Positions 42,155 to 50,311 of a stretch of DNA of 64,000 bases are shown here, piece by piece (position 1 is the first letter of the stretch; each line of letters begins with the position of its first letter). Origin of the DNA: Mangrovihabitans endophyticus (lineage in GTDB: Bacteria > Actinomycetota > Actinomycetes > Mycobacteriales > Micromonosporaceae); the NCBI RefSeq assembly GCF_014646155.1, contig NZ_BMMX01000004.1, positions 40,980-104,979 on the forward strand. The letters run 5' to 3'. The notes under the pieces were generated by a model. The model was not told where the DNA came from, searched no databases, and was given only the letters and a program-made list of their open reading frames with translations. The position numbers and the translations under genes are program-made.

Positions 42155-42592
42155 ATGGCGAACCGGCAATTCGCCACCTTCGAGGTGGCCAATCAGCTGT
42201 TCGGCGTCGAGGTCGACACCGTGCAGGAAGTCCTGTCCTACAACGAGTACACCCCGGTGCCGCTGGCCCCGCCCGCCGTCGGCGGACTGTTCAACCTGCG
42301 CGGTCAGGTGATCGCCGCGGTGGACCTGCGGGTGCAACTCGGCCTGGCTCGGCAGGCGTTGCAGGGCCCGGTGATGAACGTGATCCTGCGCGGCGACGGG
42401 GAGCCGGTCAGCCTGCTGGTGGACCGGATCGGTGAAGTGGTCGATCTGGACGACGACGCCTTCGAGCCGCCTCCGGACACACTCAGCGGCCCCACCCGGG
42501 AGCTGGTGGTGGGTACCTTCAAGCTGGACGGTCGGCTGATGCTGGCCCTGGACGTGAATCAGGCAGTCGACACCTACCGCGCTACGACCTGA
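42155..42592 (+). CDS. cheW: chemotaxis coupling protein CheW
   Basis: A 145-residue CheW (SH3-like double barrel) that links receptors to CheA. Conserved features are ATFEVANQLFGVEVDTVQEVL, the GLFNLRGQVIAAVDLR turn (about 44-59) and LVDRIGEVVDL. The length is normal. It starts 1 bp after the cheA stop. Confidence 0.92.
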   Translation: MANRQFATFEVANQLFGVEVDTVQEVLSYNEYTPVPLAPPAVGGLFNLRGQVIAAVDLRVQLGLARQALQGPVMNVILRGDGEPVSLLVDRIGEVVDLDDDAFEPPPDTLSGPTRELVVGTFKLDGRLMLALDVNQAVDTYRATT

Positions 42593-43482
42593 TGTACAGC
42601 CTGGTCAGCGCCCCCGTCCTCGGGTTCGACCTGACCCGCCTCGCGGGCGGGTCGGCGACCGCCGAGGTGCTGCTGCGTGGTTTGCGGCTGACGGTGGGCG
42701 ACCTACCGGTGCTCGCGGAGCGACTGCCGGACGAGGGCGTGCGCGGCCCGCTCTGGGTCGAGGTGGAGAGCGCCGCGCGTCGAATGCCGTCGCTGAAGAG
42801 CATGCAGAAGGACGACCCGGCCGCGGCCATCGCTCTGGTCGAGCGGGCCCCGATCGGTTCGGTGGACTCCCTGCTGACCTGCATCCGCTACGACGTCATG
42901 TCCTGGACCTGGCACGGCACCGGACGGGACGCTCAGCAGAGCGAACAGGCGGCGGCGGCCACCGCGCTGTTGTGTGACGCCGCGGTGGCCAGCTATCTGC
43001 GCGAGGTGCTGGACGAGCACAGTCGTCGCCGGCTCGGTGCGGGCTGGGTGGCCGCGCTGCGCCAGCTTTCCAACGGCTCGCCGATCGATCTCGGGCCGCA
43101 CCACTACGCGGTGTCGGCGCTGCTGGAACGCCTGCGCTCGGTGCGCTCCCGCGAACTGGCCCGGCTGGTCGCGTCGGCCGAGGACGCCCGGCGCAATGCC
43201 GGTGGATGGTCTCCCGCGGTGCATTCCGCGTCGTGGGCGGCGTATCTGTCCGATCGGGTCCGCACCGCTGCCGCGGCGCAGATGCTGTTGGTGCAGGCCG
43301 TGGACACCGCGTCGATCCCGCTGGCGGATCGGGCCGGCGGGGTCTGGAACCTGCTCAGCGGTGCGGTTCAGGCGCTCGTGGTCCGCGACCTGCTCGACAC
43401 GGCCACGGCACACCGGCTGCTCGCACCCGTCGTCGCCGCGCTCGGACCGGGCTGGCTGGGGGAGAAGGGGACACTCGGATGA
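42592..43482 (+). CDS. uncharacterised helical protein in the chemotaxis operon
   Basis: A 296-residue soluble protein not recognised. It overlaps the cheW stop by 1 bp and the cheB ATG by 4 bp, so it is an integral operon member. The sequence is mainly amphipathic helix (LRRLRSVRSRELARLVASAEDARR, AAAAQMLLVQAVDTAS), with an N-terminal beta-like part and no signal peptide, membrane helix, receiver or CheW motif. It may be a scaffold, an adaptor or a methylation-related protein specific to motile actinobacteria; all this is inference from position. Confidence 0.6.
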   Translation: MYSLVSAPVLGFDLTRLAGGSATAEVLLRGLRLTVGDLPVLAERLPDEGVRGPLWVEVESAARRMPSLKSMQKDDPAAAIALVERAPIGSVDSLLTCIRYDVMSWTWHGTGRDAQQSEQAAAATALLCDAAVASYLREVLDEHSRRRLGAGWVAALRQLSNGSPIDLGPHHYAVSALLERLRSVRSRELARLVASAEDARRNAGGWSPAVHSASWAAYLSDRVRTAAAAQMLLVQAVDTASIPLADRAGGVWNLLSGAVQALVVRDLLDTATAHRLLAPVVAALGPGWLGEKGTLG

Positions 43483-44654
43483 TCTCCGTGCTGGTGGTCG
43501 ACGACTCGGTGGTGATTCGCAAGCTCGTCGCCGATGCGCTGAGCGGCGACCCGAAGATCAAAGTGGTCGGCACCGCGTCCAATGGTCACCTGGCTCAGGC
43601 GAAGATCGATCAGCTAAAGCCGGACGCCATCACCATGGACATCGAGATGCCGCAGATGGACGGCATCGCCGCCGTCAAGGAGCTCCGCAAGCGGCATCCG
43701 CGGATTCCGGTGATCATGTTCAGCACCCTCTCCGCGGCGGGGGCCAGCGCCACGCTGGAGGCGCTGGCCGCCGGGGCGACGGACTATGTGACCAAGCCCA
43801 GCAACGTGGGATCGATCAGCCAGTCGATCGCCGCGGTGCGGGAACAGTTGGTTCCCAAGATCCATGCGCTGGCCGGCAAGCCGCAGGGCGGGCCTTCGGG
43901 GCTGGCCACGGGTCCGCTGCGCCGGCCCGCTGGGCCGGCGGTGGCGCCGGCAAGGCCGGGCACGCTCGGTGCTGCGCCGGGCCGCACCGGGTCGCCTCCG
44001 GTACGCCCCGGGCCCGCGAAGCCGCCGGGACGCGCTCCGGCACGCCGTGGCCCGCAGGGCCGAATCGATCTGATCGCCATCGGCTCCTCGACCGGCGGAC
44101 CGGATGCGCTGACCAAGGTGCTGCAAGCGATGCCGGCGGAGCTGCCCGTGCCGATCGTGGTCACGCAGCACATGCCGCCGGTGTTCACCCGCATGTTCGC
44201 CGAGCGACTTGATCGCAGCACGGCGCTGACCGTGGTCGAGGCCGCCGACGGGATGGAGCTGGCACCGGGACGGGCGTACATCGCCCCCGGTGACAAGCAT
44301 CTGGTGCTGCACCGCCGGGGCACGGCGATCATGACGCAGCTCAGTGGGGCACCGCCGGAGAACTCGTGCCGACCGGCGGTGGACGTGATGTTCCGCTCAG
44401 TGGCGCAGATTTACGGGGCGTCCGCCTTCGCGGCGGTGCTCACCGGAATGGGATACGACGGACGGGATGGTGCTCGAGTGTTGCGTGAGGCGGGTGCCGA
44501 GATCTTGGCCCAGGACGAGGCGAGCTCGGTGGTGTGGGGGATGCCGGGCGCGGTGGTGACCGCCGGGCTTGCCGACGATGTGCAACCGCTGGAGCAGATC
44601 GCCTCCGCGCTGCTCAGCCGGGTCAAGACCGGGCGATCGGCGGTGGTGGCCTGA
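43479..44654 (+). CDS. cheB: chemotaxis protein-glutamate methylesterase CheB
   Basis: A 391-residue response-regulator methylesterase/deamidase acting on chemoreceptors. Receiver 1-120 has Asp54 (ITMDIEMPQMDG). A Pro/Gly/Arg-rich linker (about 135-195) leads to the C-terminal esterase with catalytic Ser204 (GSSTGG), His231 (TQHMPP) and Asp327 (GMGYDGRDGA). ATGA overlap with the unknown gene upstream and ATGA overlap with cheR. Confidence 0.93.
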   Translation: MISVLVVDDSVVIRKLVADALSGDPKIKVVGTASNGHLAQAKIDQLKPDAITMDIEMPQMDGIAAVKELRKRHPRIPVIMFSTLSAAGASATLEALAAGATDYVTKPSNVGSISQSIAAVREQLVPKIHALAGKPQGGPSGLATGPLRRPAGPAVAPARPGTLGAAPGRTGSPPVRPGPAKPPGRAPARRGPQGRIDLIAIGSSTGGPDALTKVLQAMPAELPVPIVVTQHMPPVFTRMFAERLDRSTALTVVEAADGMELAPGRAYIAPGDKHLVLHRRGTAIMTQLSGAPPENSCRPAVDVMFRSVAQIYGASAFAAVLTGMGYDGRDGARVLREAGAEILAQDEASSVVWGMPGAVVTAGLADDVQPLEQIASALLSRVKTGRSAVVA

Positions 44655-45499
44655 TGCCGCTGTCCGCATCCGAGTTCCAGTACGTCTCCACGCTGGTGCG
44701 GCGAGAGGCATCCATCGTGCTGGCACCCGGCAAGGAGTATCTGGTCGAGGCCCGGCTCATCCCGGTGGCCCGGGCGGTCGGCGCGGAGAGCGTCGCCGCG
44801 CTGCTCGCCGAGCTGCAACGCCGGCCGAACGTGGCGTACCAGCGAAAGATCGTGGACGCGCTGACCACCAACGAGACTTCCTGGTTCCGGGACCGGGAGC
44901 CGTTCACCGCGTTGACCGACGTGGTGCTGCCGCAACTGGTCAAGTCCCGTGCGTCGACGCGCAAGGTGCGGCTCTGGTCGGCGGCCAGCTCCAGTGGCCA
45001 GGAGGCGTACAGCCTGGCCATCACGCTGCAGGAGGCGCTGCCGCCGGGATGGTCCTACGAGATCATGGGCAGCGACATCTCCACCGAGATGGTCAAGCGT
45101 GCCGAGACGGCCGAATACAGCCAGGTCGAGGTGAACCGGGGCCTGCCGGCGGCGCAGCTCGTGCAGTACTTCGAGCGGGCCGGCGCGCACTGGCGAGTGG
45201 CGCCGTCGTTGCGCCGCAACGTGAGCTTCAAGCTGATGAACCTGACGTCGCCCCTGCCATCGCTAGCGCCGTTTGATGTCATCTTTTTGCGCAATGTCCT
45301 CATTTACTTTGACGTCGAGACGAAGAGATCAGTGTTGCGAAACGCCGCACGCCTGCTTCGTCCCGACGGCTGGCTGTTCCTCGGAGCGGCCGAGACCACG
45401 ATCGGCGTGGATGACAACTATGAGCGGGTGACGGCCGGCCGGACGTCTGCCTACCGAGTCCGGAGCGCGGCGTCCGTCGGCGCTGCGGGGAGGGGATGA
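44654..45499 (+). CDS. cheR: chemoreceptor methyltransferase CheR
   Basis: A 281-residue S-adenosylmethionine-dependent methyltransferase that methylates receptor glutamates. The N-terminal helical domain includes VDALTTNETSWFRDREPFTAL, matching the CheR TTNET signature. The SAM-binding region LWSAASSSGQEAYSLA is the family's GCSTGEEPYS with changes, and FDVIFLRNVLIYFDVETK carries the conserved RNVLIYF. The ATG overlaps the cheB stop. About 45250-45330 is locally more AT-rich than its surroundings. Confidence 0.93.
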   Translation: MPLSASEFQYVSTLVRREASIVLAPGKEYLVEARLIPVARAVGAESVAALLAELQRRPNVAYQRKIVDALTTNETSWFRDREPFTALTDVVLPQLVKSRASTRKVRLWSAASSSGQEAYSLAITLQEALPPGWSYEIMGSDISTEMVKRAETAEYSQVEVNRGLPAAQLVQYFERAGAHWRVAPSLRRNVSFKLMNLTSPLPSLAPFDVIFLRNVLIYFDVETKRSVLRNAARLLRPDGWLFLGAAETTIGVDDNYERVTAGRTSAYRVRSAASVGAAGRG

Positions 45500-45506
45500 G
45501 ATCGCG

Positions 45507-45893
45507 ATGCACGCCATGGTGATCGACGATTCTCGCGCGATGCGCATGATTCTCAAGCGGATCCTCGCGCGACTTGACTTCGAGGTGTCCGAGGCCGGTG
45601 ACGGCCAGGAGGCGCTGGACCTGCTCGCGGGCATGGATGCGGTGCCCGCGCTGGCGCTCATCGACTGGAACATGCCCAACATGAACGGGCTGGAGTTCGT
45701 GACCAACGTGCGCTCGGACGCTCGGCTCCGGGAGATGACCCTGGTCATGGTCACCACCGAGAGCGAGCAGAGCCAGATCGTCCGGGCGCTCGCCGCCGGT
45801 GCCCACGAGTACGTGATCAAGCCCTTCACCGAAGGGGCGATGGTGGAGAAACTGGCCCTGTTGGGCCTCGTCCCGACCGGAGCGAGCTCATGA
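45507..45893 (+). CDS. cheY: chemotaxis response regulator CheY (first copy)
   Basis: A 128-residue single-domain receiver. Acidic pair Asp7/Asp8, phospho-acceptor Asp53 (LIDWNMPNMNG), conserved Thr in MVTTES and Lys in VIKPF. WNMPNMNG is typical of CheY rather than of transcriptional regulators. It is expected to bind FliM/FliN when phosphorylated. ATGA overlap with the CheX-like gene. Confidence 0.9.
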   Translation: MHAMVIDDSRAMRMILKRILARLDFEVSEAGDGQEALDLLAGMDAVPALALIDWNMPNMNGLEFVTNVRSDARLREMTLVMVTTESEQSQIVRALAAGAHEYVIKPFTEGAMVEKLALLGLVPTGASS

Positions 45894-46378
45894 GCGTCGA
45901 CGTTGTGGTGAGTGAGGCCGAGCTGGCCGAGATGGTGGAACAGGTATGGGTGTCCTACCTGGATCCGGAGGGCGTGAGCCCGCTGATTCCGACCTATGAC
46001 GAGAGCCAGCCGTCCGAGGTGCATTCGTCGGTGTCCATCACCGGCTCGTGGAGTGGGCACGTGGTGTACGCGTCCTCCACCGCGGCCGCGCGTCGGGCCG
46101 CCGCCGCATTCCTGGCCATGGAGATGGACGAGGTCAGCGAGGCGGATCTGAGTGACGTGCTGGGCGAGCTGGCGAACATCGTCGGCGGCAACGTCAAGGC
46201 GATGCTGCCGCCCGGCGCGATGCTGTCCCTGCCGCAGGTGGTGCTCGCGCCGGAGGCTGCCACCAAGTATCCGAGCGCGGAACGCATCAGCGGCCTCTAC
46301 GGCACGTGGGAGGGCGAGCCGGTCTCCATCTCGATGTGGCGTAGCTCCAACGACGTGAAGCAGGAGAAGACCGCATGA
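45890..46378 (+). CDS. cheX: CheX-like chemotaxis phosphatase
   Basis: A 162-residue protein of the CheC/CheX/FliY phosphatase family that dephosphorylates CheY-P. The helix DVLGELANIVGGNVKAMLPPG holds the signature Asp-x3-Glu-x2-Asn, with a Pro downstream. Only one ExxN is present, as in CheX. The tail LYGTWEGEPVSISMW forms the closing strands. It is sandwiched between two cheY genes with 4-bp overlaps on each side. Confidence 0.8.
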   Translation: MSVDVVVSEAELAEMVEQVWVSYLDPEGVSPLIPTYDESQPSEVHSSVSITGSWSGHVVYASSTAAARRAAAAFLAMEMDEVSEADLSDVLGELANIVGGNVKAMLPPGAMLSLPQVVLAPEAATKYPSAERISGLYGTWEGEPVSISMWRSSNDVKQEKTA

Positions 46379-46737
46379 AGATTTTGATTGCCGACGACAG
46401 CCGGGTGATGCGGCAGATCGTCACGCGGACGCTGCGCCAGGCCGGGTTCGGCGACCACGACCTGGTGGAGGCCGCGGACGGCCAGGAGGCGCTGGACAAG
46501 ACCACCGCGGAGAAGCCCGATCTGGTCATCTCGGACTGGAACATGCCGCAGATGACCGGCGTCGACGTGCTGCGCAAGCTGCGGGCGGCCGGCAACGACG
46601 TGAAGTTCGGCTTCGTCACGTCCGAGTGCACGCCGGAGATGCAGCAGCAGGCAGAGTCCGCCGGGGCGGCCTTCTTCATCGTCAAGCCGTTCACGGCGGA
46701 CCGTTTCGACGAGGTCCTCTCACCAATTCTGGGATGA
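46375..46737 (+). CDS. cheY: CheY-like response regulator (second copy)
   Basis: A 120-residue receiver distinct from the first. Asp7/Asp8, phospho-acceptor Asp54 (VISDWNMPQMTG), a Thr/Ser position in FVTSE and Lys in IVKPF. The pair shares less identity than a recent duplication would, so the two probably have different tasks, e.g. motor binding and phosphate sink. It is flanked by two CheC/CheX-like genes. Confidence 0.87.
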   Translation: MKILIADDSRVMRQIVTRTLRQAGFGDHDLVEAADGQEALDKTTAEKPDLVISDWNMPQMTGVDVLRKLRAAGNDVKFGFVTSECTPEMQQQAESAGAAFFIVKPFTADRFDEVLSPILG

Positions 46738-46744
46738 TATAGAC

Positions 46745-47233
46745 ATGTCCGACACCTCGGTTATCCCCGGCTCGCACACCGTTCGCAACCTCTTCGAAGA
46801 CCTGCTCGGCCGCGATGTCAGCGTCGGTCCCGGCGACCCGATGGCGCAGGCCGACCTGGCCACCGCCACGGTGGCCATCTACACCGACAGCCAGCAGAAG
46901 ATCTACGGCGTCCTAGGCATGGATCTGACGCTCGCCGCCAACGTCGGCGCCGCGCTGGGTCTCCTGCCCGCGGGCGCAGCCGAGGACAGCATCGACGAGA
47001 AGAAGCTCTTCCCCAACCTGGCGGAGAACGTCTTCGAGCTGTGCAACGTGCTGACCAGCCTGCTCAACCGGGAAGGCGCCCCGCACGTCAAGCTCTACCA
47101 GGTCGTCTACCCGGGCATGGACCTGCCCGCCGATGCCCGCGCCCATCTCCTGGCCCTCGGTCGGCGATTGGACCTGATGGTCGAGGTCGCGCGGTACGGC
47201 AAGGGCAAGTTCTCGCTGTCGCTGGCGCCCTGA
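46745..47233 (+). CDS. divergent CheC/CheX-like protein
   Basis: A 162-residue protein of uncertain family. The helix LAENVFELCNVLTSLLN holds Glu-x2-Asn followed by Pro 22 residues after the Asn, which fits the CheC/CheX motif ExxN-x22-P, although the preceding Asp/Ser is Glu here. The rest (QADLATATVAIYTDSQQKIYGVLGMDLTLAANVGAALGLLP) is alpha/beta and compatible with the fold. It follows the second cheY by 7 bp and ends the operon before a terminator. A second CheY phosphatase or motor-localised partner is the best guess. Confidence 0.6.
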   Translation: MSDTSVIPGSHTVRNLFEDLLGRDVSVGPGDPMAQADLATATVAIYTDSQQKIYGVLGMDLTLAANVGAALGLLPAGAAEDSIDEKKLFPNLAENVFELCNVLTSLLNREGAPHVKLYQVVYPGMDLPADARAHLLALGRRLDLMVEVARYGKGKFSLSLAP

Positions 47234-47255
47234 CCCGGCGTCGCTGCGCACACCC

Positions 47256-47296
47256 GCGAAAGGCGGGGCTCCCCGCCGGGGAGCCCCGCCTTTCGC
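47256..47296 (+). terminator. terminator of the chemotaxis operon
   Basis: A perfect 19-bp stem (47256-47274 with 47278-47296) with a 3-nt loop, 23 nt after the last che stop. The T content is only TTTC inside the arm, so it may work with bidirectional help. Confidence 0.85.
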
Positions 47297-47345
47297 CTGT
47301 CCGGCCCGGTTCTCCGACTCAGTCACACGCGCACCGGAACGGCAA

Positions 47346-47371
47346 CTAAGTGCCCGAACCAGCGCGCCGAA
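47346..47371 (+). promoter_or_regulatory. sigma-28 (FliA)-type promoter upstream of flgD
   Basis: CTAA at 47346-47349, a 16-bp spacer and GCCGAA at 47366-47371. A start near 47379 lies downstream of the ATG at 47376 and therefore supports the ATG at 47421 as the flgD start. Confidence 0.65.
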
Positions 47372-47420
47372 CCTGATGGACGTAACCACATCAGCGCCAG
47401 ACACGGGGGGAGGGGTCCGG

Positions 47421-47900
47421 ATGACCTCACCGATCAACGGCACCGTGAGCCGGGAGTTCGACGTCGACCGCACGGCCACCTCGCTGTACACCAACAAGAC
47501 CAGCACCGCCGCCGGCACCGGCGACGCCGCGGACCGGGACACCTTCCTCAAGCTGCTCGTGGCCCAGCTCAAATATCAGGACCCGAGCAACCCGGCCGAC
47601 TCCACCCAGTTCCTGGCGCAGACCGCGCAGTTCACCCAGGTGGAGAAGCTCGGCAAGATCGCCGACATGCTGCAGGCGCAGCAACTGATCGGCGCCAGCG
47701 CCCTGGTCGGGCGCACGGTCACCTACATCGACGGCGACGGCGCGCGCACCACCGGCGTCGTCACCAAGACCAAGCTCAACGGAGACAGCGAACCGACGCT
47801 CGTGGTCGGAAACATGGATGTGCCGCTGTCGCAGGTCACGGAAGTCCAGCAGAACGCGACCCCGACGCCCACCACGACCACGACCACGAAGGAATCCTGA
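47421..47900 (+). CDS. flgD: flagellar hook assembly scaffold protein FlgD
   Basis: A 159-residue hook-cap protein. The conserved core is DRDTFLKLLVAQLKYQDPSNPADSTQFLAQTAQFTQVEKL (about 32-71), followed by ALVGRTVTYIDGDG; it lacks the longer C-terminal Fn3/tudor part of enteric FlgD. The Thr-rich tail is probably flexible. Start ATG 47421 is set by GGGGAGGGG 7 nt upstream. It is the first gene of the flagellar operon; flgE follows 2 bp later. Confidence 0.9.
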   Translation: MTSPINGTVSREFDVDRTATSLYTNKTSTAAGTGDAADRDTFLKLLVAQLKYQDPSNPADSTQFLAQTAQFTQVEKLGKIADMLQAQQLIGASALVGRTVTYIDGDGARTTGVVTKTKLNGDSEPTLVVGNMDVPLSQVTEVQQNATPTPTTTTTTKES

Positions 47901-47902
47901 TC

Positions 47903-49066
47903 ATGCTGCGTTCCCTGTTCTCCGGCATCAGCGGCCTCCGCGCCCACCAGCAGATGATGGACGTGACCGGAAACAACATCGCCAACGTCAACACCACCGG
48001 TTACAAGTCCAGCCAGGCGGTCTTCCAGGACACGCTGAGCCAGATGCTCGCCGCCGCCGGTGCGCCGCAGAACCAGGCCGGCGGCACCAACCCGGCGCAG
48101 GTCGGCCTCGGTGTCCGGATGGCCAGCATCAACGGCAACTTCAGCCAGGGCGCCGCACAGGTCACCGGCAAGTCCTCGGACATGATGATCCAGGGCGACG
48201 GCTTCTTCGTCGTGCGGGCCGACGGCGAGGAGCTGTTCACTCGCGCCGGATCGTTCACCTTCGACGCCAACGGCACGCTGACCACGCCCAACGGTCAGGT
48301 CGTGCAGGGCTGGACCGCCACCAACGGTGTGGTCAACTCGGCCGGGGCGCCGGCGGACATCGTGCTGCCGATCGGGATCAGCCTGGCCCCGGTGGCCACC
48401 ACGGAGATCACCCTGACCGGCAACTTCTCGTACGAGGCCCTGCCCGGCGACATCAAGGAGATCCCGATCAAGGTGATCGACACCAACGGCGCGGCGCAGT
48501 CGATGGTGGCGACCTTCACCAAGGTGGACGCGGACACCTGGCAGATGGACCTGCCGGACGGCTCCACCGCCAACATCGACTTCAACGCCGACGGCACCGC
48601 CGCCCTGGCGAGCCAGACGGTCGGCGGATACACCTTCGACACCGCGGCGCTCACCAACTTCAGCGGCCTCACCGAAGCACGGGTCAGCAACTCCAACGGC
48701 TCCGGCGCCGGCGTGCTCAGCACCTACACGGTCTCGAACACCGGCCAGATCGTCGGCGTGTTCTCCAACGGCCTGAAGGAGACGCTGGGCCAGATCGCGC
48801 TGGCCAACTTCAACAACGTGAACGGCCTGGAGAAGATCGGCGACTCGATGTTCCGCAGCACGGTCAACTCCGGCCTGGCTCAGATCGGCGCCGCCGGCAC
48901 GGCCGGTTTCGGCATGGTCACCAGCGGTGCGCTGGAGATGTCGAACGTCGACCTGGCGCAGGAGTTCACCAACCTGGTCATCGCCCAGCGCGGCTTCCAG
49001 GCCAACAGCCGGATCCTGACCACCTCCGACGAGATCCTGCAGGAGCTTGTCAACCTCAAGCGCTGA
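47903..49066 (+). CDS. flgE: flagellar hook protein FlgE
   Basis: A 387-residue axial protein. The N-terminal heptad region MLRSLFSGISGLRAHQQMMDVTGNNIANVNTTGYKSS and the C-terminal SNVDLAQEFTNLVIAQRGFQANSRILTTSDEILQELVNLKR form the coiled-coil core. Middle domains include GDGFFVVRADGEELFTRAGSFTFDANGTL, as in FlgE/FlgF/FlgG. Its length and position behind flgD favour the hook protein. About the same size as enteric FlgE (402). Confidence 0.9.
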   Translation: MLRSLFSGISGLRAHQQMMDVTGNNIANVNTTGYKSSQAVFQDTLSQMLAAAGAPQNQAGGTNPAQVGLGVRMASINGNFSQGAAQVTGKSSDMMIQGDGFFVVRADGEELFTRAGSFTFDANGTLTTPNGQVVQGWTATNGVVNSAGAPADIVLPIGISLAPVATTEITLTGNFSYEALPGDIKEIPIKVIDTNGAAQSMVATFTKVDADTWQMDLPDGSTANIDFNADGTAALASQTVGGYTFDTAALTNFSGLTEARVSNSNGSGAGVLSTYTVSNTGQIVGVFSNGLKETLGQIALANFNNVNGLEKIGDSMFRSTVNSGLAQIGAAGTAGFGMVTSGALEMSNVDLAQEFTNLVIAQRGFQANSRILTTSDEILQELVNLKR

Positions 49067-49079
49067 CCCATGAGGTAAC

Positions 49080-49110
49080 GGCCGGGGCGGGTCCGTCACC
49101 CGCCCCGGCC
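49080..49110 (+). terminator. hairpin after flgE
   Basis: A 13-bp stem (49080-49092 with 49098-49110), 13 nt after the flgE stop, with no T-tract. It may partly terminate transcription or set the 3' end so that axial genes are expressed more than the following genes. Confidence 0.5.
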
Positions 49111-49240
49111 TGCGTATATGCCCACGCTGCCGCACCCTGATCGCCACCGCGGCGCGCTCATCAGCAACGCGCCCAGGCCGAACTGCTAGGTGACGGAACG
49201 GGCCGTCGAGCCAGCCGCAGACCCACCAAGGACGGACGTC

Positions 49241-49519
49241 GTGATCCTCGTAACCCGCCTGAACGGCGCCGTGTTCGCCATCAACCCCGACCTCGTCGAG
49301 CGGGCCGATTGCACGCCCGACACGGTGGTGACGCTGGTGGACGGCACCAAGTACGTGATCGCCGAATCGGTGCCCGAATTCATCGACTCGGTGCGTCACT
49401 ACCGCGCGTCGCTGATCGCCCAGGCCAGTCGGCTGGAGGGCGAGTGGGCGGCGGACTCCCGTACCGAGATCGATGAGCAGGACGCCACGGTGGTCCAGCT
49501 TCACCGGAAGGAACGCTGA
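49241..49519 (+). CDS. flbD: FlbD-family flagellar protein
   Basis: A 92-residue protein of the short FlbD family found before motAB in many Gram-positive flagellar operons (not the Caulobacter sigma-54 activator). ILVTRLNGAVFAINPDLVERADCTPDTVVTLVDGTKYVIAESVPE is diagnostic. The role is unknown. GTG start at 49241 with AAGGACGG; an upstream in-frame GTG at 49190 is not supported. The stop overlaps the motA ATG by 1 bp. Confidence 0.85.
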   Translation: MILVTRLNGAVFAINPDLVERADCTPDTVVTLVDGTKYVIAESVPEFIDSVRHYRASLIAQASRLEGEWAADSRTEIDEQDATVVQLHRKER

Positions 49520-50307
49520 TGGACATCGCCACCCTTGTCGGGATCGGTGCCACCTTCGTCATCGTCTTCGTCGTGCAGGCGCTTGAGGGCGGTCATGCCG
49601 GCTCGATCATCCTGTTCCCGGCGATGTTGCTGGTCTTCGGCGGCTCGATCGGCGCGGCGATGGCCGGCGGTGTCCTGAAGGACACCATCGGCCTCATCGG
49701 CTCCCTCAAGAAAGCCTTCCTGCCCAAGGTGGCGCCGCCCAACAAGCTGGTCGACGACGTGGTCAAGCTGGCCGAACGGGCCCGCCGCGAGGGACTGCTC
49801 GCGCTTGAGGACGCGATCAAGACCGTGGACCACGCGTTCCTCAAGCGCGGCCTGCAGTTGGCCATCGACGGCACCGACCCGGACGAACTGCACGACATCC
49901 TGCACGCCGAGATCGCCGCGAAGAAGAAGGCCGACAAGGCCGGTGTGAAGATCATCGAGAACATGGGCGGCTACGCGCCCACGATCGGCATCATCGGTAC
50001 GGTCATGGGCCTGGTCCACGTACTGGAGAACCTCGACAAGCCGGAGACCCTGGGCCACTCCATCGCGGCGGCGTTCGTCGCCACCCTGTGGGGCGTGATG
50101 AGCTCCAACGTGATGTGGCTGCCGATCGCGGCCCGCCTCGGCCGGCTCTCCGGCATCGAGGTCGACGAGATGGAACTGGTCATCGAGGGCGTGCTCGCCA
50201 TCCAGGCCGGCTCCAACCCGCGCCTGGTCGGCCAGAAGCTGCGCAGCCTGCTGCCCCCGGACGCGCTCAAGTCGGCCGAGGCCGCCTCGGGCAAGAAGGC
50301 GGCGTGA
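49519..50307 (+). CDS. motA: flagellar stator protein MotA
   Basis: A 262-residue proton-channel stator subunit with four membrane segments (about 2-20, 30-50, 150-170 and 180-200). The cytoplasmic loop has charged residues (ERARREGLLALEDAIKTVDHAFLKRGLQLAIDG) that contact FliG. GGYAPTIGIIGTVMGLVHVLENL and the Pro-rich segment are typical. It couples ion flow to torque with MotB just downstream (4 bp). Confidence 0.93.
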   Translation: MDIATLVGIGATFVIVFVVQALEGGHAGSIILFPAMLLVFGGSIGAAMAGGVLKDTIGLIGSLKKAFLPKVAPPNKLVDDVVKLAERARREGLLALEDAIKTVDHAFLKRGLQLAIDGTDPDELHDILHAEIAAKKKADKAGVKIIENMGGYAPTIGIIGTVMGLVHVLENLDKPETLGHSIAAAFVATLWGVMSSNVMWLPIAARLGRLSGIEVDEMELVIEGVLAIQAGSNPRLVGQKLRSLLPPDALKSAEAASGKKAA

Positions 50308-50311
50308 CCCG

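Noticed and set aside
40057..42192. 711-codon antisense frame opposite cheA
   Set aside because: Shadow of a strongly conserved kinase gene; no start signal and no motif.
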